Assembly: GCA_041589175.1 (NCBI GenBank)
Contig: JBFHWF010000002.1
Coordinates: 17,905-81,904 of the forward strand
DNA length: 64,000 bases
Direction of reading: 5' to 3'
Source: SZUA-229 sp041589175
GTDB taxonomy: Bacteria; Pseudomonadota; Gammaproteobacteria; SZUA-229
Each line of letters starts with the position of its first letter. Position 1 is the stretch's first letter. The notes beneath the pieces are model-generated. The model did not search any database. It had not been told where the DNA came from and saw only the letters and a program-made list of their open reading frames with translations. The translations under genes were made by a program, and so were the position numbers. Shown in pieces: positions 53,632 through 61,470 of the stretch.

Positions 53632-54495
53632 ATGCCAAGAAAGAAAAAAACAATGATAGGTGTTGATCCTCTGGCCTGGCTTAATGAGGAAAGTGAATCA
53701 CAAACTGTTGTGACTGAGTCAGGTAGTAATACCGATGAAGAAAATATAATGTCACAGTCTGATCGTGATCTAAAATCAACTATGTTGGGTTATGAGTTCG
53801 ATGAGTCAGAACTCATCAAGGGTTTTGAAAGAATTGTTCCATGTATGCAGGAAGTCGAGGATGCTGTCTCAACATATGTAACTGGTTTGAGAAGTGACTG
53901 GGAAGATTCTGAAATTAAAGAGATACAAGCGCATTCCATGTCGGTAATTCGATTCATTGTTGATCATCATGCAGACGAAGATATTTTGCTGTCACATATA
54001 GCGGCTAATAAAGGCTTGTTTAGTAAAGTCGTTAGTGCGGATGAATACAGCACGGATAATATGTTAGCGGCAGTCAAGAAGGTTGTTGGGAGAGGATGGA
54101 CGAAAGCGATTAATGCTGCCTGGTCGGGTATCGTCAATGTGGTTATTGAGCATGTTGAAGATGATGAGCATAAGGAGAAATCGATAGATGTGCCTGAAGT
54201 TGTTGATGTGAAAACGGATGTACCTGGTAACCGTATAGAATTGCATGAGATACAGGATATTAGTCGATCTCAAGCGCTAAAGAATGAGTTGCTGAGTCTC
54301 GTAAATGAGAATGATGAAATCGAAATTGATGGTAGCAGGGTGGAGCGAATCGATGGTACTGCGCTACAGCTCCTTTGTGCATTATACAGATATGCGCATA
54401 GTAATAATATCTCAATACACTGGGCAGGGTGTTCTGAAGCGCTCATTGAATCAGCTAATGCTGTAGGTTTAAAACAGCTGACTGGTATTGATTAA
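53632..54495 (+). CDS. Heme-less globin-fold/STAS protein with RsbR-like architecture
   Basis: A 287-residue protein I cannot match to a named gene. It has a basic start (MPRKKK), the segment IGVDPLAWLNEE, and a helical domain at about 58-175 that aligns by eye with the globin of the next gene: FERIVPCMQEVE versus FDQVAPHAQDLV, and VGRGWTKAINAAWSGIVNVVI versus VGSQWNSEIEQAWTKALSKIA. The heme-ligand His position is Asn126 (AANKG versus RRHQG). A C-terminal STAS domain spans about 200-285, with Thr243 at the usual phosphorylation site (RIDGTALQLLC). Non-heme globin plus STAS is the plan of Bacillus RsbR. The function is unproven. Confidence 0.72.
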   Translation: MPRKKKTMIGVDPLAWLNEESESQTVVTESGSNTDEENIMSQSDRDLKSTMLGYEFDESELIKGFERIVPCMQEVEDAVSTYVTGLRSDWEDSEIKEIQAHSMSVIRFIVDHHADEDILLSHIAANKGLFSKVVSADEYSTDNMLAAVKKVVGRGWTKAINAAWSGIVNVVIEHVEDDEHKEKSIDVPEVVDVKTDVPGNRIELHEIQDISRSQALKNELLSLVNENDEIEIDGSRVERIDGTALQLLCALYRYAHSNNISIHWAGCSEALIESANAVGLKQLTGID

Positions 54496-54511
54496 GTTTT
54501 GGAGTATGAAG

Positions 54512-57319
54512 ATGAGTGGAATAGTGGCAGAAGACTTAAAGCCCCATGACGTTGATGTTTTAGAACGAAGTTTTGATCAGGTTGCGCCCCATGCACAGGA
54601 CCTTGTTAGCAGGTTTTATGAAAGGCTTTTCGAAAAATATCCTGATGTAAGGCCAATGTTTGAGGGTACAGATATCAATGCTCAGAAACAGAAATTGCTT
54701 GCCTCTTTGAAGCTTGTAATTGGGAATCTGAGAAAGCCTGATGTGCTTGAGGAGTCTCTGAAAGAGTTAGGTCGACGCCATCAGGGATATGGTGCAGTAG
54801 AAGCGCATTATCAGGCTGTGGCAGAAACATTGATAGGCGTAATGAAAGAAATTGTGGGTAGTCAATGGAATTCTGAAATAGAACAGGCCTGGACAAAGGC
54901 ATTGTCGAAAATAGCTGAGATTATGCTTGGTGCTTACAGTAGCAATGAGCAGGATGAAACTGGAGAGAATGAAATGAATGACATGGTTATTAATGAAGAA
55001 AGCATGCAAGAGCTTGCTAGATTGCGCTCTGCTGTAAGTGGTGCGATGCAGGCGATGATGATGATAGATAGAGATTTTAATATTACCTATGTCAATCAGG
55101 CGACCACGGCTCTTCTGAAAAAACATGAACATGTTATGCGTCAGGAATACCCCGGGTTTGAGGCTGATAATATGTTAGGCAAGAATATAGATATATTTCA
55201 TTCAAACCCAGCACATCAAAGACAGTTGTTGAGTAATCCTTCGAATCTCCCATATTCTACAGTGATTCATGTTGCGCACCTGTCTTTCAAGCTCAACGTT
55301 ACGGCGATGATCGATGACGAGGGTAATTATATAGGTAATACACTTGAGTGGGCTGATGTAACGGATGAGCTGGAAAAAGCAAGCCAGGCAGCTCGATTAC
55401 AGGGAGCAATCGATGCATCAATGCAGGCGATCATAATGATTGACAGGGATTTTGTTGTTACTTACGCCAATCAGTCGAGTATAGATTTACTGTCGAAATA
55501 TCAGATGCAATTAAGTGCAGTGTATCCAGGATTTAGTCCTGCTAAATTGATTGGTAGCTGTATCGATATGTTTCATAAAAATCCACAGCACCAGAGAACT
55601 ATGTTGGCAGATCCTTCTAATCTACCCTATCAGACCGATATCGAGATCGGCGACCTGAAGTTTTCCTTGAATGTTACAGCTATCATGGATGCTCAGGACA
55701 GATATGTTGGTAATACGCTCGAATGGTCTGATGTTACTGAAGTCAGGCAAAAGGAGATTGAGGTAGCCAGATTGCAGTCTGCCGTGGATGGCGCTCAGGC
55801 AAATCTTATGATCTGTGATACGGATATGTTCATCACCTATGCAAATCCTGCTGTGATTGAAATGATGGCGGCAAGAGCAGATAAACTAAGGAAGATATTT
55901 CCTGGCTTCGATGCACGAAACCTTGTCGGCCAGAATATAGACCAGTTCCATAAAAACCCAATGCATCAGCGTAGCTTGCTAGGTAATCCGGATAATCTAC
56001 CGGCGCAGGCAGAGATTAGTGTTGCTGGGCTTGAGTTTTCTGTTAATGCAACAGCAATTGTCGATCATCAGGGCAATATGATGGGGAATATGGTTGAGTG
56101 GAGAGATATCACTGATCAGAAAGATGCAGAGAGACAGATTCAGAATCTTATCGATAATGCTGCACTCGGCCAGTTAGAATCGCGTATTGATGCATCTACC
56201 TATGAAGGGTTTATGAGGAATTTGTCGGATGGAATTAATCAGTTGATGCAGTCGATTGTTAAACCACTTCGAGAATCTCAACGTGTCATAAAAGAGATTT
56301 CAGAAGGTAATCTTACAGAACAGATGCAGGGTGAATATTCGGGAGAATTTGCTGATCTCAGAGATGCCATCAACAGTACGACTGATGTGCTGGCAGATAT
56401 GGTTGATCAGATTGTTTCTGGTTCGGAAACCATCCTGACATCGGCAGATGAGATCGCCAGGGGAAATGCGGATCTTAGTCAGCGAACCGAGGAACAGGCC
56501 TCGAGCCTTGAGGAAACAGCCTCAAGCATGGAAGAAATGACATCGACGGTTAAACAGAACGCTGATAATGCAAAACAGGCTAATCAACTGGCTTCTGATG
56601 CACGCCAACAGGCCGAAAAGGGTGGTGAAGTGGTGCAGCGTGCAGTTGAAGCAATGGGTGAAATTAACAGTAGTAGTAAGAAGATAGCCGATATCATTGG
56701 CGTTATCGACGAAATCGCTTTTCAGACCAATCTGCTTGCATTGAATGCTGCGGTTGAAGCTGCCAGAGCGGGAGAGCAGGGTAAAGGATTCGCTGTTGTT
56801 GCCGGTGAAGTCAGGAACCTGGCACAGCGTTCAGCGGGAGCGGCCAAGGAAATTAAGGGGCTTATCAATGACAGTGTAGAAAAGGTCGAGGAAGGTTCGA
56901 AGCTGGTAGATGATTCAGGTAAAACTCTCGATGAGATAGTCGAGGCAGTGAAGAAAGTCAGCAATATTATCGCGGAAATAGCTGCAGCAGGAATAGAACA
57001 ATCGGCTGGAATAGAGGAAGTAAACAGGGCGATTGCTCAAATGGATGAAATGACTCAGCAGAATGCAGCACTTGTCGAAGAAGCAACCGCTGCTAGCGAA
57101 TCGATGAACGAAGAAGCCAAATCAATGAACAGCCTGATGGACTTCTTTGATATTGATGAAGAGGAAGAGCCTGTTATTGTCAAGCCCAGGCGAAGAAGGC
57201 GCAGAAAACATGTTGAACCAGAAAGGACTCGACATCAAAGTCGAAAGCAACGTGTCAGTTCAGCACGAAGTCGGCCAATTCCAGCAGATTCAGACGATGA
57301 AGAATGGGAAGAGTTCTAA
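54512..57319 (+). CDS. Globin-coupled chemoreceptor with three tandem PAS domains and a CheR-docking tail
   Basis: A 935-residue soluble receptor. GGAG at 54501-54504, 7 bases before ATG 54512, decides the start. The N-terminal globin (about 10-145) keeps a proximal His at residue 90 (GRRHQGYG), so it probably binds heme and senses oxygen or another gas. Three near-identical PAS units follow (about 170-290, 293-412 and 418-538), each with YPGF or FPGF, a FH.NP..QR motif and LEW or VEW before D-[V/I]-T. HAMP-like helices and an MCP signalling domain come next (IAFQTNLLALNAAVEAARAG). A basic linker leads to the C-terminal E-W-E-E-F. Confidence 0.88.
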   Translation: MSGIVAEDLKPHDVDVLERSFDQVAPHAQDLVSRFYERLFEKYPDVRPMFEGTDINAQKQKLLASLKLVIGNLRKPDVLEESLKELGRRHQGYGAVEAHYQAVAETLIGVMKEIVGSQWNSEIEQAWTKALSKIAEIMLGAYSSNEQDETGENEMNDMVINEESMQELARLRSAVSGAMQAMMMIDRDFNITYVNQATTALLKKHEHVMRQEYPGFEADNMLGKNIDIFHSNPAHQRQLLSNPSNLPYSTVIHVAHLSFKLNVTAMIDDEGNYIGNTLEWADVTDELEKASQAARLQGAIDASMQAIIMIDRDFVVTYANQSSIDLLSKYQMQLSAVYPGFSPAKLIGSCIDMFHKNPQHQRTMLADPSNLPYQTDIEIGDLKFSLNVTAIMDAQDRYVGNTLEWSDVTEVRQKEIEVARLQSAVDGAQANLMICDTDMFITYANPAVIEMMAARADKLRKIFPGFDARNLVGQNIDQFHKNPMHQRSLLGNPDNLPAQAEISVAGLEFSVNATAIVDHQGNMMGNMVEWRDITDQKDAERQIQNLIDNAALGQLESRIDASTYEGFMRNLSDGINQLMQSIVKPLRESQRVIKEISEGNLTEQMQGEYSGEFADLRDAINSTTDVLADMVDQIVSGSETILTSADEIARGNADLSQRTEEQASSLEETASSMEEMTSTVKQNADNAKQANQLASDARQQAEKGGEVVQRAVEAMGEINSSSKKIADIIGVIDEIAFQTNLLALNAAVEAARAGEQGKGFAVVAGEVRNLAQRSAGAAKEIKGLINDSVEKVEEGSKLVDDSGKTLDEIVEAVKKVSNIIAEIAAAGIEQSAGIEEVNRAIAQMDEMTQQNAALVEEATAASESMNEEAKSMNSLMDFFDIDEEEEPVIVKPRRRRRRKHVEPERTRHQSRKQRVSSARSRPIPADSDDEEWEEF

Positions 57320-57351
57320 AGGGTATAACCGCAAAGTTGTGATGTGATGCT

Positions 57352-58197
57352 ATGGGTTCTTTGAGTTTTGAGGAAAAAGAGTTTCCTTTTACAGATAAGG
57401 ATTTCAGGTTTATACAGTCTCTGGTTGGAGAAAGAACTGGTATTGTTCTTACTGATATTAAACGTACTATGGTATACAGCCGTCTTGCCAGGCGCATACG
57501 TAAGGTTGGTGTAAATAGTTTCGAAGAATATTGTGAGCTGCTTAAGGCGGGTGATGAATCTGAACTTGTCTCGTTTACAAATGCGATTACCACAAATCTC
57601 ACATCATTTTTTCGCGAACCGCATCATTTTGAATTTCTGCGTGACTCATTATTCCCGGAGCTCGAAAGATGCAAAATGAATAAAAGGCTTCGTATCTGGT
57701 CTGCAGGATGCTCATCTGGTGAAGAACCATACTCAATTGCAATGACCGTAAAGGACTATTTTAAGCATAAGACAGATTGGGATATCAGAATACTTGCTAC
57801 AGACCTTGATCATGATATGGTCGCCAGGGGTGCGTCCGGTATCTATGATGCAGACCGTGTCACTGGACTGGATAAGGGGCATATAAGTCGATATGTGAGA
57901 AAAGGTAGTGGTGAAAACAAAGGGAAGGTAAAAATGAGTGGGGAGCTGCGGGATATAATAACTTTCAAGCAGCTTAATCTGTTACATGAGTGGCCTTTCA
58001 CAGGTCCATTTGATTTTATCTTCTGTCGTAATGTTGTTATCTACTTTAGCAAGGATACTCAGATGGAACTATTTGACAGATATGCAAATATGATGACCGA
58101 GGACGCGAATCTATTTATCGGGCACTCTGAGTCACTTTTTAAAGTTACCGATCGATTCAAATCACTTGGTCGAACAATATATCAGAGAGTTAAGTAA
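57352..58197 (+). CDS. cheR: Chemoreceptor methyltransferase CheR (second copy)
   Basis: SAM-dependent receptor methyltransferase. Motifs are FTNAITTNLTSFFREPHHFEFL, WSAGCSSGEEPYSIAM and FDFIFCRNVVIYF. The 281 residues are normal. It directly follows a receptor that ends in a W-x-x-F pentapeptide, the tail that some CheR enzymes bind, so this copy is the likelier docking partner than the one at 15002. cheD follows after 5 bases. Confidence 0.95.
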   Translation: MGSLSFEEKEFPFTDKDFRFIQSLVGERTGIVLTDIKRTMVYSRLARRIRKVGVNSFEEYCELLKAGDESELVSFTNAITTNLTSFFREPHHFEFLRDSLFPELERCKMNKRLRIWSAGCSSGEEPYSIAMTVKDYFKHKTDWDIRILATDLDHDMVARGASGIYDADRVTGLDKGHISRYVRKGSGENKGKVKMSGELRDIITFKQLNLLHEWPFTGPFDFIFCRNVVIYFSKDTQMELFDRYANMMTEDANLFIGHSESLFKVTDRFKSLGRTIYQRVK

Positions 58198-58202
58198 ACA
58201 AC

Positions 58203-58865
58203 ATGCATGAGGGACGTGTCAATTTGCTCAATAAAGGTGATCACGAATTACCTGCATGTATAGTGGGATTAGAGCATATTAACCGTTACTGGGATAAAAA
58301 GCATAATGTGTTTTCAGCAAAGCTTTTGCCAGGTGAATACTATGTCAGTAAGCATAATGAGATGATAAATACGGTCCTGGGATCTTGTATAGCAGCATGC
58401 ATATGGGATTGTAAACGTGGCATAGGGGGAATGAATCACTTTATGCTACCACTGGGGTGCGAGGATGAGCACTCTGGTCGTGAGCATATGACTTCAGCGA
58501 CCCGATATGGAAACTTTGCAATGGAAATTCTCATTAATGAAATATTGAAAGCAGGAGGTAGCAAAAATAACCTTGTGGTTAAGTTGTTTGGTGGTGGTCG
58601 AGTCATCAAGAGTATGAATAGTATTGATATAGGGCGAAAGAATATAGATTTTGCACATGATTATCTAGAATCGGAAGGTATTTCGATTATTTCCGAGGAT
58701 ACAGGTGATATCTATCCCAGGAAAATACTGTTCTATCCTGCAACTGGCAGGGTGAGGATGAAGAAACTGTATACATTACATAATGATACCATTCGTAAAC
58801 GCGAAGAGTCCTATCGGGATAAGATTGATCATCAGCCAGTTGCCGGTGATGTCGAGTTGTTTTAG
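58203..58865 (+). CDS. cheD: Chemoreceptor glutamine deamidase CheD
   Basis: Deamidates glutamines in chemoreceptors. Catalytic Cys62 (TVLGSCIAACIWD) and His79 (IGGMNHFMLP) are present, as is KLFGGGRVIKSM. The 220 residues include a C-terminal extension of about 30 residues beyond the core, ending in GDVELF, identical to the tail of the methyl-accepting protein encoded at 59953. Confidence 0.95.
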   Translation: MHEGRVNLLNKGDHELPACIVGLEHINRYWDKKHNVFSAKLLPGEYYVSKHNEMINTVLGSCIAACIWDCKRGIGGMNHFMLPLGCEDEHSGREHMTSATRYGNFAMEILINEILKAGGSKNNLVVKLFGGGRVIKSMNSIDIGRKNIDFAHDYLESEGISIISEDTGDIYPRKILFYPATGRVRMKKLYTLHNDTIRKREESYRDKIDHQPVAGDVELF

Positions 58866-58873
58866 GTCTGAAT

Positions 58874-59950
58874 ATGAGTCGTAAAGTTAAAGTACTTATA
58901 GTTGATGACTCCGCTCTGGTAAGACAGATGCTGACGACTATGCTTGAATCATCACCATTGATCGAAGTTATAGGTACTGCTCGTGATCCTCTTGATGCCA
59001 GGGAAAAGATAAAAAAGCTCAACCCTGATGTTTTAACACTAGATATAGAAATGCCTAAAATGGATGGAGTGACCTTTCTTAAAAACCTGATGCGTTTGCG
59101 CCCTATGCCGGTAGTTATGGTGTCAACACTAACAGAAAAGGGTGCAGATATTACACTTGAGTCGCTTGAAATAGGTGCGATTGATTACGTAGCCAAGCCA
59201 AGAACAGACTTGCAAACAACATTGACCGATTATACCGATGAGATTATTGAAAAAGTATTAACTGCATCTCGTGCCAAGGTTCAGGAATATGTCACCTCGC
59301 CGCATAAGCTGAAGGTTAAGCCTAAATATGATGCCGGTAGCATTATTGATGAGATTGATGGTAACCAGCAATTTAGTACGACTGATAAAATTGTAGGTAT
59401 AGGTGCTTCTACAGGTGGCACAGAAGCGATAAAACGGGTTTTAACGATGCTTCCTGCAAATTCGCCAGCTATTGTCATAACTCAGCATATACCCTCTTCC
59501 TTTAGTGCTTCATTTACCCAGCGTGTTAACCGTATGTGTGAAATAGAAGTTAAAGAACCTGAAGATGGTGAGCTGATTAAGCCAGGGTATGCGTATATAG
59601 CACCTGGTGATAAACACCTCATTATTGAGCGTAAAGGTAAAAGCTATATATGTCGACTCAATGATGGAGTTCCGGTTAATCGTCATAAACCTAGTGTTGA
59701 TGTAATGTTTCGGTCGCTTGCTCAATCAGCTGGCCCTAATGCAATGGCTATCCTGCTCACTGGTATGGGTGATGATGGCGCCAAAGGTATGCTGGAAATG
59801 CATCAGCAGGGTTCATATACAGTCGCTCAGGATGAGGATACCTGTGTTGTTTGGGGAATGCCGGGTAATGCCGTTAAATTAGGTGCGGTTGATAAGGAGC
59901 TACCTTTACGAAAAGTATCAACAGAAATACTACGCTTCTGCATAAAATAA
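58874..59950 (+). CDS. cheB: Chemotaxis methylesterase CheB
   Basis: Response regulator and receptor methylesterase/deamidase. The receiver has Asp57 (LTLDIEMPKMDGVTF). The esterase domain has Ser179 (GASTGGTEAIKRVL), His205 (VITQHIPSSF) and an Asp in LTGMGDDGAKGM. The 358 residues are standard. The next gene begins 2 bases after its stop. Confidence 0.97.
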   Translation: MSRKVKVLIVDDSALVRQMLTTMLESSPLIEVIGTARDPLDAREKIKKLNPDVLTLDIEMPKMDGVTFLKNLMRLRPMPVVMVSTLTEKGADITLESLEIGAIDYVAKPRTDLQTTLTDYTDEIIEKVLTASRAKVQEYVTSPHKLKVKPKYDAGSIIDEIDGNQQFSTTDKIVGIGASTGGTEAIKRVLTMLPANSPAIVITQHIPSSFSASFTQRVNRMCEIEVKEPEDGELIKPGYAYIAPGDKHLIIERKGKSYICRLNDGVPVNRHKPSVDVMFRSLAQSAGPNAMAILLTGMGDDGAKGMLEMHQQGSYTVAQDEDTCVVWGMPGNAVKLGAVDKELPLRKVSTEILRFCIK

Positions 59951-59952
59951 CT

Positions 59953-61134
59953 ATGAAACTGATTATATTATCCATTCTTATCTCTATAGCAGTCGTTGTT
60001 TATGCACTTGTTTCAGGTGTTGGGAGCGCTGCTGTTCTTATGGTGAGCCTGATTAGTATTCTCTGGCTGGTGGTATCCGTGTTTAGCCTGAAGCGTAATC
60101 AGGATTCAGGCGAAGACGGTAATGTTGTTCAGGGTGATGATTCCTCAGAGCTTGTATCCCATATGGATAATCAGTATGCGAATCTTGCAGATGAGCTTGC
60201 TGTGATTTCCAGTCATGTAGAAGTGTTGAGTTCGGTTGTTTCTGAAGCAGTAGCAGGGTTATCAACCAGTTTTACCACCCTGTCAACGGAGTCGTCATCT
60301 CAGGAGGCGTTGGCCCGCGAGCTTATCGATCTTATGCACTCTATGGATGCAAACGAGGATCATGCCAGTTTTATTGAGGATACCCGTGAGGTACTGGATT
60401 ATTTTCTGGAGCACATCACAGAGGTTAGTCGTGGTGGCATGACTATGGTACACACGGTTGATGATATCGAGAATCAGATGGACTCGGTTAACGGTCTACT
60501 CTCTGAAATTAGTGACATAGCTAATCAGACAAACCTGCTAGCCTTAAATGCAGCAATAGAAGCTGCTCGTGCTGGTGAGGCGGGTAGAGGCTTTGCTGTT
60601 GTCGCTGATGAAGTGAGGGCATTGTCTCAGAAATCAAATGCATTGAACGAGAAAATTCGTGATGTTGTAGAAAATTCCAAGAGTAATATTGCTCGTGCCA
60701 AGGATATGGTTTCAGAAATTGCCGGTAAGGACCTTAGTGTAGCTATGCAGCATAAGCAGAAGGTCGATCAAATACTATCAGAGATGGACGGTACTAATCA
60801 TGTTGTTAATGATAAACTTGATGAAATCAAGAGAATAACGCTGAATGTAGAGCATGGTGTCGCAATAGCGATACGCTCATTGCAATTTGAAGATATTTCC
60901 AGGCAGAAATGTGAGCAATTAATTCAACACCTTGATCTGGTAGAAAAATTGTGTCTACAGATGCGTTCTACTTTGTCAAATAATAACGATGCCAGTGATG
61001 CTATACTTAGGCTGAGTGATGATATTTACAGATTCAACTCTGAGCTACACGAAGTAACAGAAAAGGCCAGGGTGATTCATTCCAGAACAGCAAGTCAGGA
61101 TAATATGGATGAGGGCGATGTTGAACTGTTTTAA
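59953..61134 (+). CDS. Membrane-hairpin methyl-accepting protein ending in GDVELF
   Basis: A 393-residue chemoreceptor-like protein with two adjacent transmembrane helices (about 1-20 and 25-47) and no periplasmic domain. The signalling tip is IANQTNLLALNAAIEAARAG, then GRGFAVVADEVRALSQKS. SLQFEDISRQKCEQ follows the hairpin, and the last residues are EGDVELF. Its plan matches the protein encoded at 47153. With no external sensor it may sense a membrane or cytoplasmic cue, or act as a scaffold in the array. Confidence 0.9.
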   Translation: MKLIILSILISIAVVVYALVSGVGSAAVLMVSLISILWLVVSVFSLKRNQDSGEDGNVVQGDDSSELVSHMDNQYANLADELAVISSHVEVLSSVVSEAVAGLSTSFTTLSTESSSQEALARELIDLMHSMDANEDHASFIEDTREVLDYFLEHITEVSRGGMTMVHTVDDIENQMDSVNGLLSEISDIANQTNLLALNAAIEAARAGEAGRGFAVVADEVRALSQKSNALNEKIRDVVENSKSNIARAKDMVSEIAGKDLSVAMQHKQKVDQILSEMDGTNHVVNDKLDEIKRITLNVEHGVAIAIRSLQFEDISRQKCEQLIQHLDLVEKLCLQMRSTLSNNNDASDAILRLSDDIYRFNSELHEVTEKARVIHSRTASQDNMDEGDVELF

Positions 61135-61152
61135 CAATATGAGGATATACGT

Positions 61153-61458
61153 ATGAGTGTAAGTATCAACATGTCTGATGATGCCAAAACAGCATCTATC
61201 AGAATCAATGGGCGATTTGATTTCAGTTTGCACAATGATTTTAGAAAATCCTATAAGGATCTCGATCTTACATCAGGTGAATATATTGTCGATCTGTCAG
61301 GTACAGATTATCTGGATAGCTCAGCTCTGGGGATGTTGTTATTACTCAAGGAGCATGCTGAATCACAGAATGCAACGGTTCGATTGATTAATTATAATGA
61401 TGAGATCCACGAAATTCTCACAATTGCTAGCTTTGATAAGTTATTCACCATGGCTTGA
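61153..61458 (+). CDS. STAS anti-sigma-factor antagonist, HsbA-like
   Basis: A 101-residue STAS protein with the SpoIIAA-type phosphorylation site YLDSSALGML (Ser57). It sits 12 bases before an HsbR-like phosphatase/kinase. In Pseudomonas aeruginosa the pair HsbR/HsbA acts downstream of HptB, and HsbA binds the anti-sigma factor FlgM; flgM is encoded at 11257 here. The HsbA role is therefore likely but inferred from family and context. Confidence 0.85.
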   Translation: MSVSINMSDDAKTASIRINGRFDFSLHNDFRKSYKDLDLTSGEYIVDLSGTDYLDSSALGMLLLLKEHAESQNATVRLINYNDEIHEILTIASFDKLFTMA

Positions 61459-61470
61459 TGCTTACAGCGC

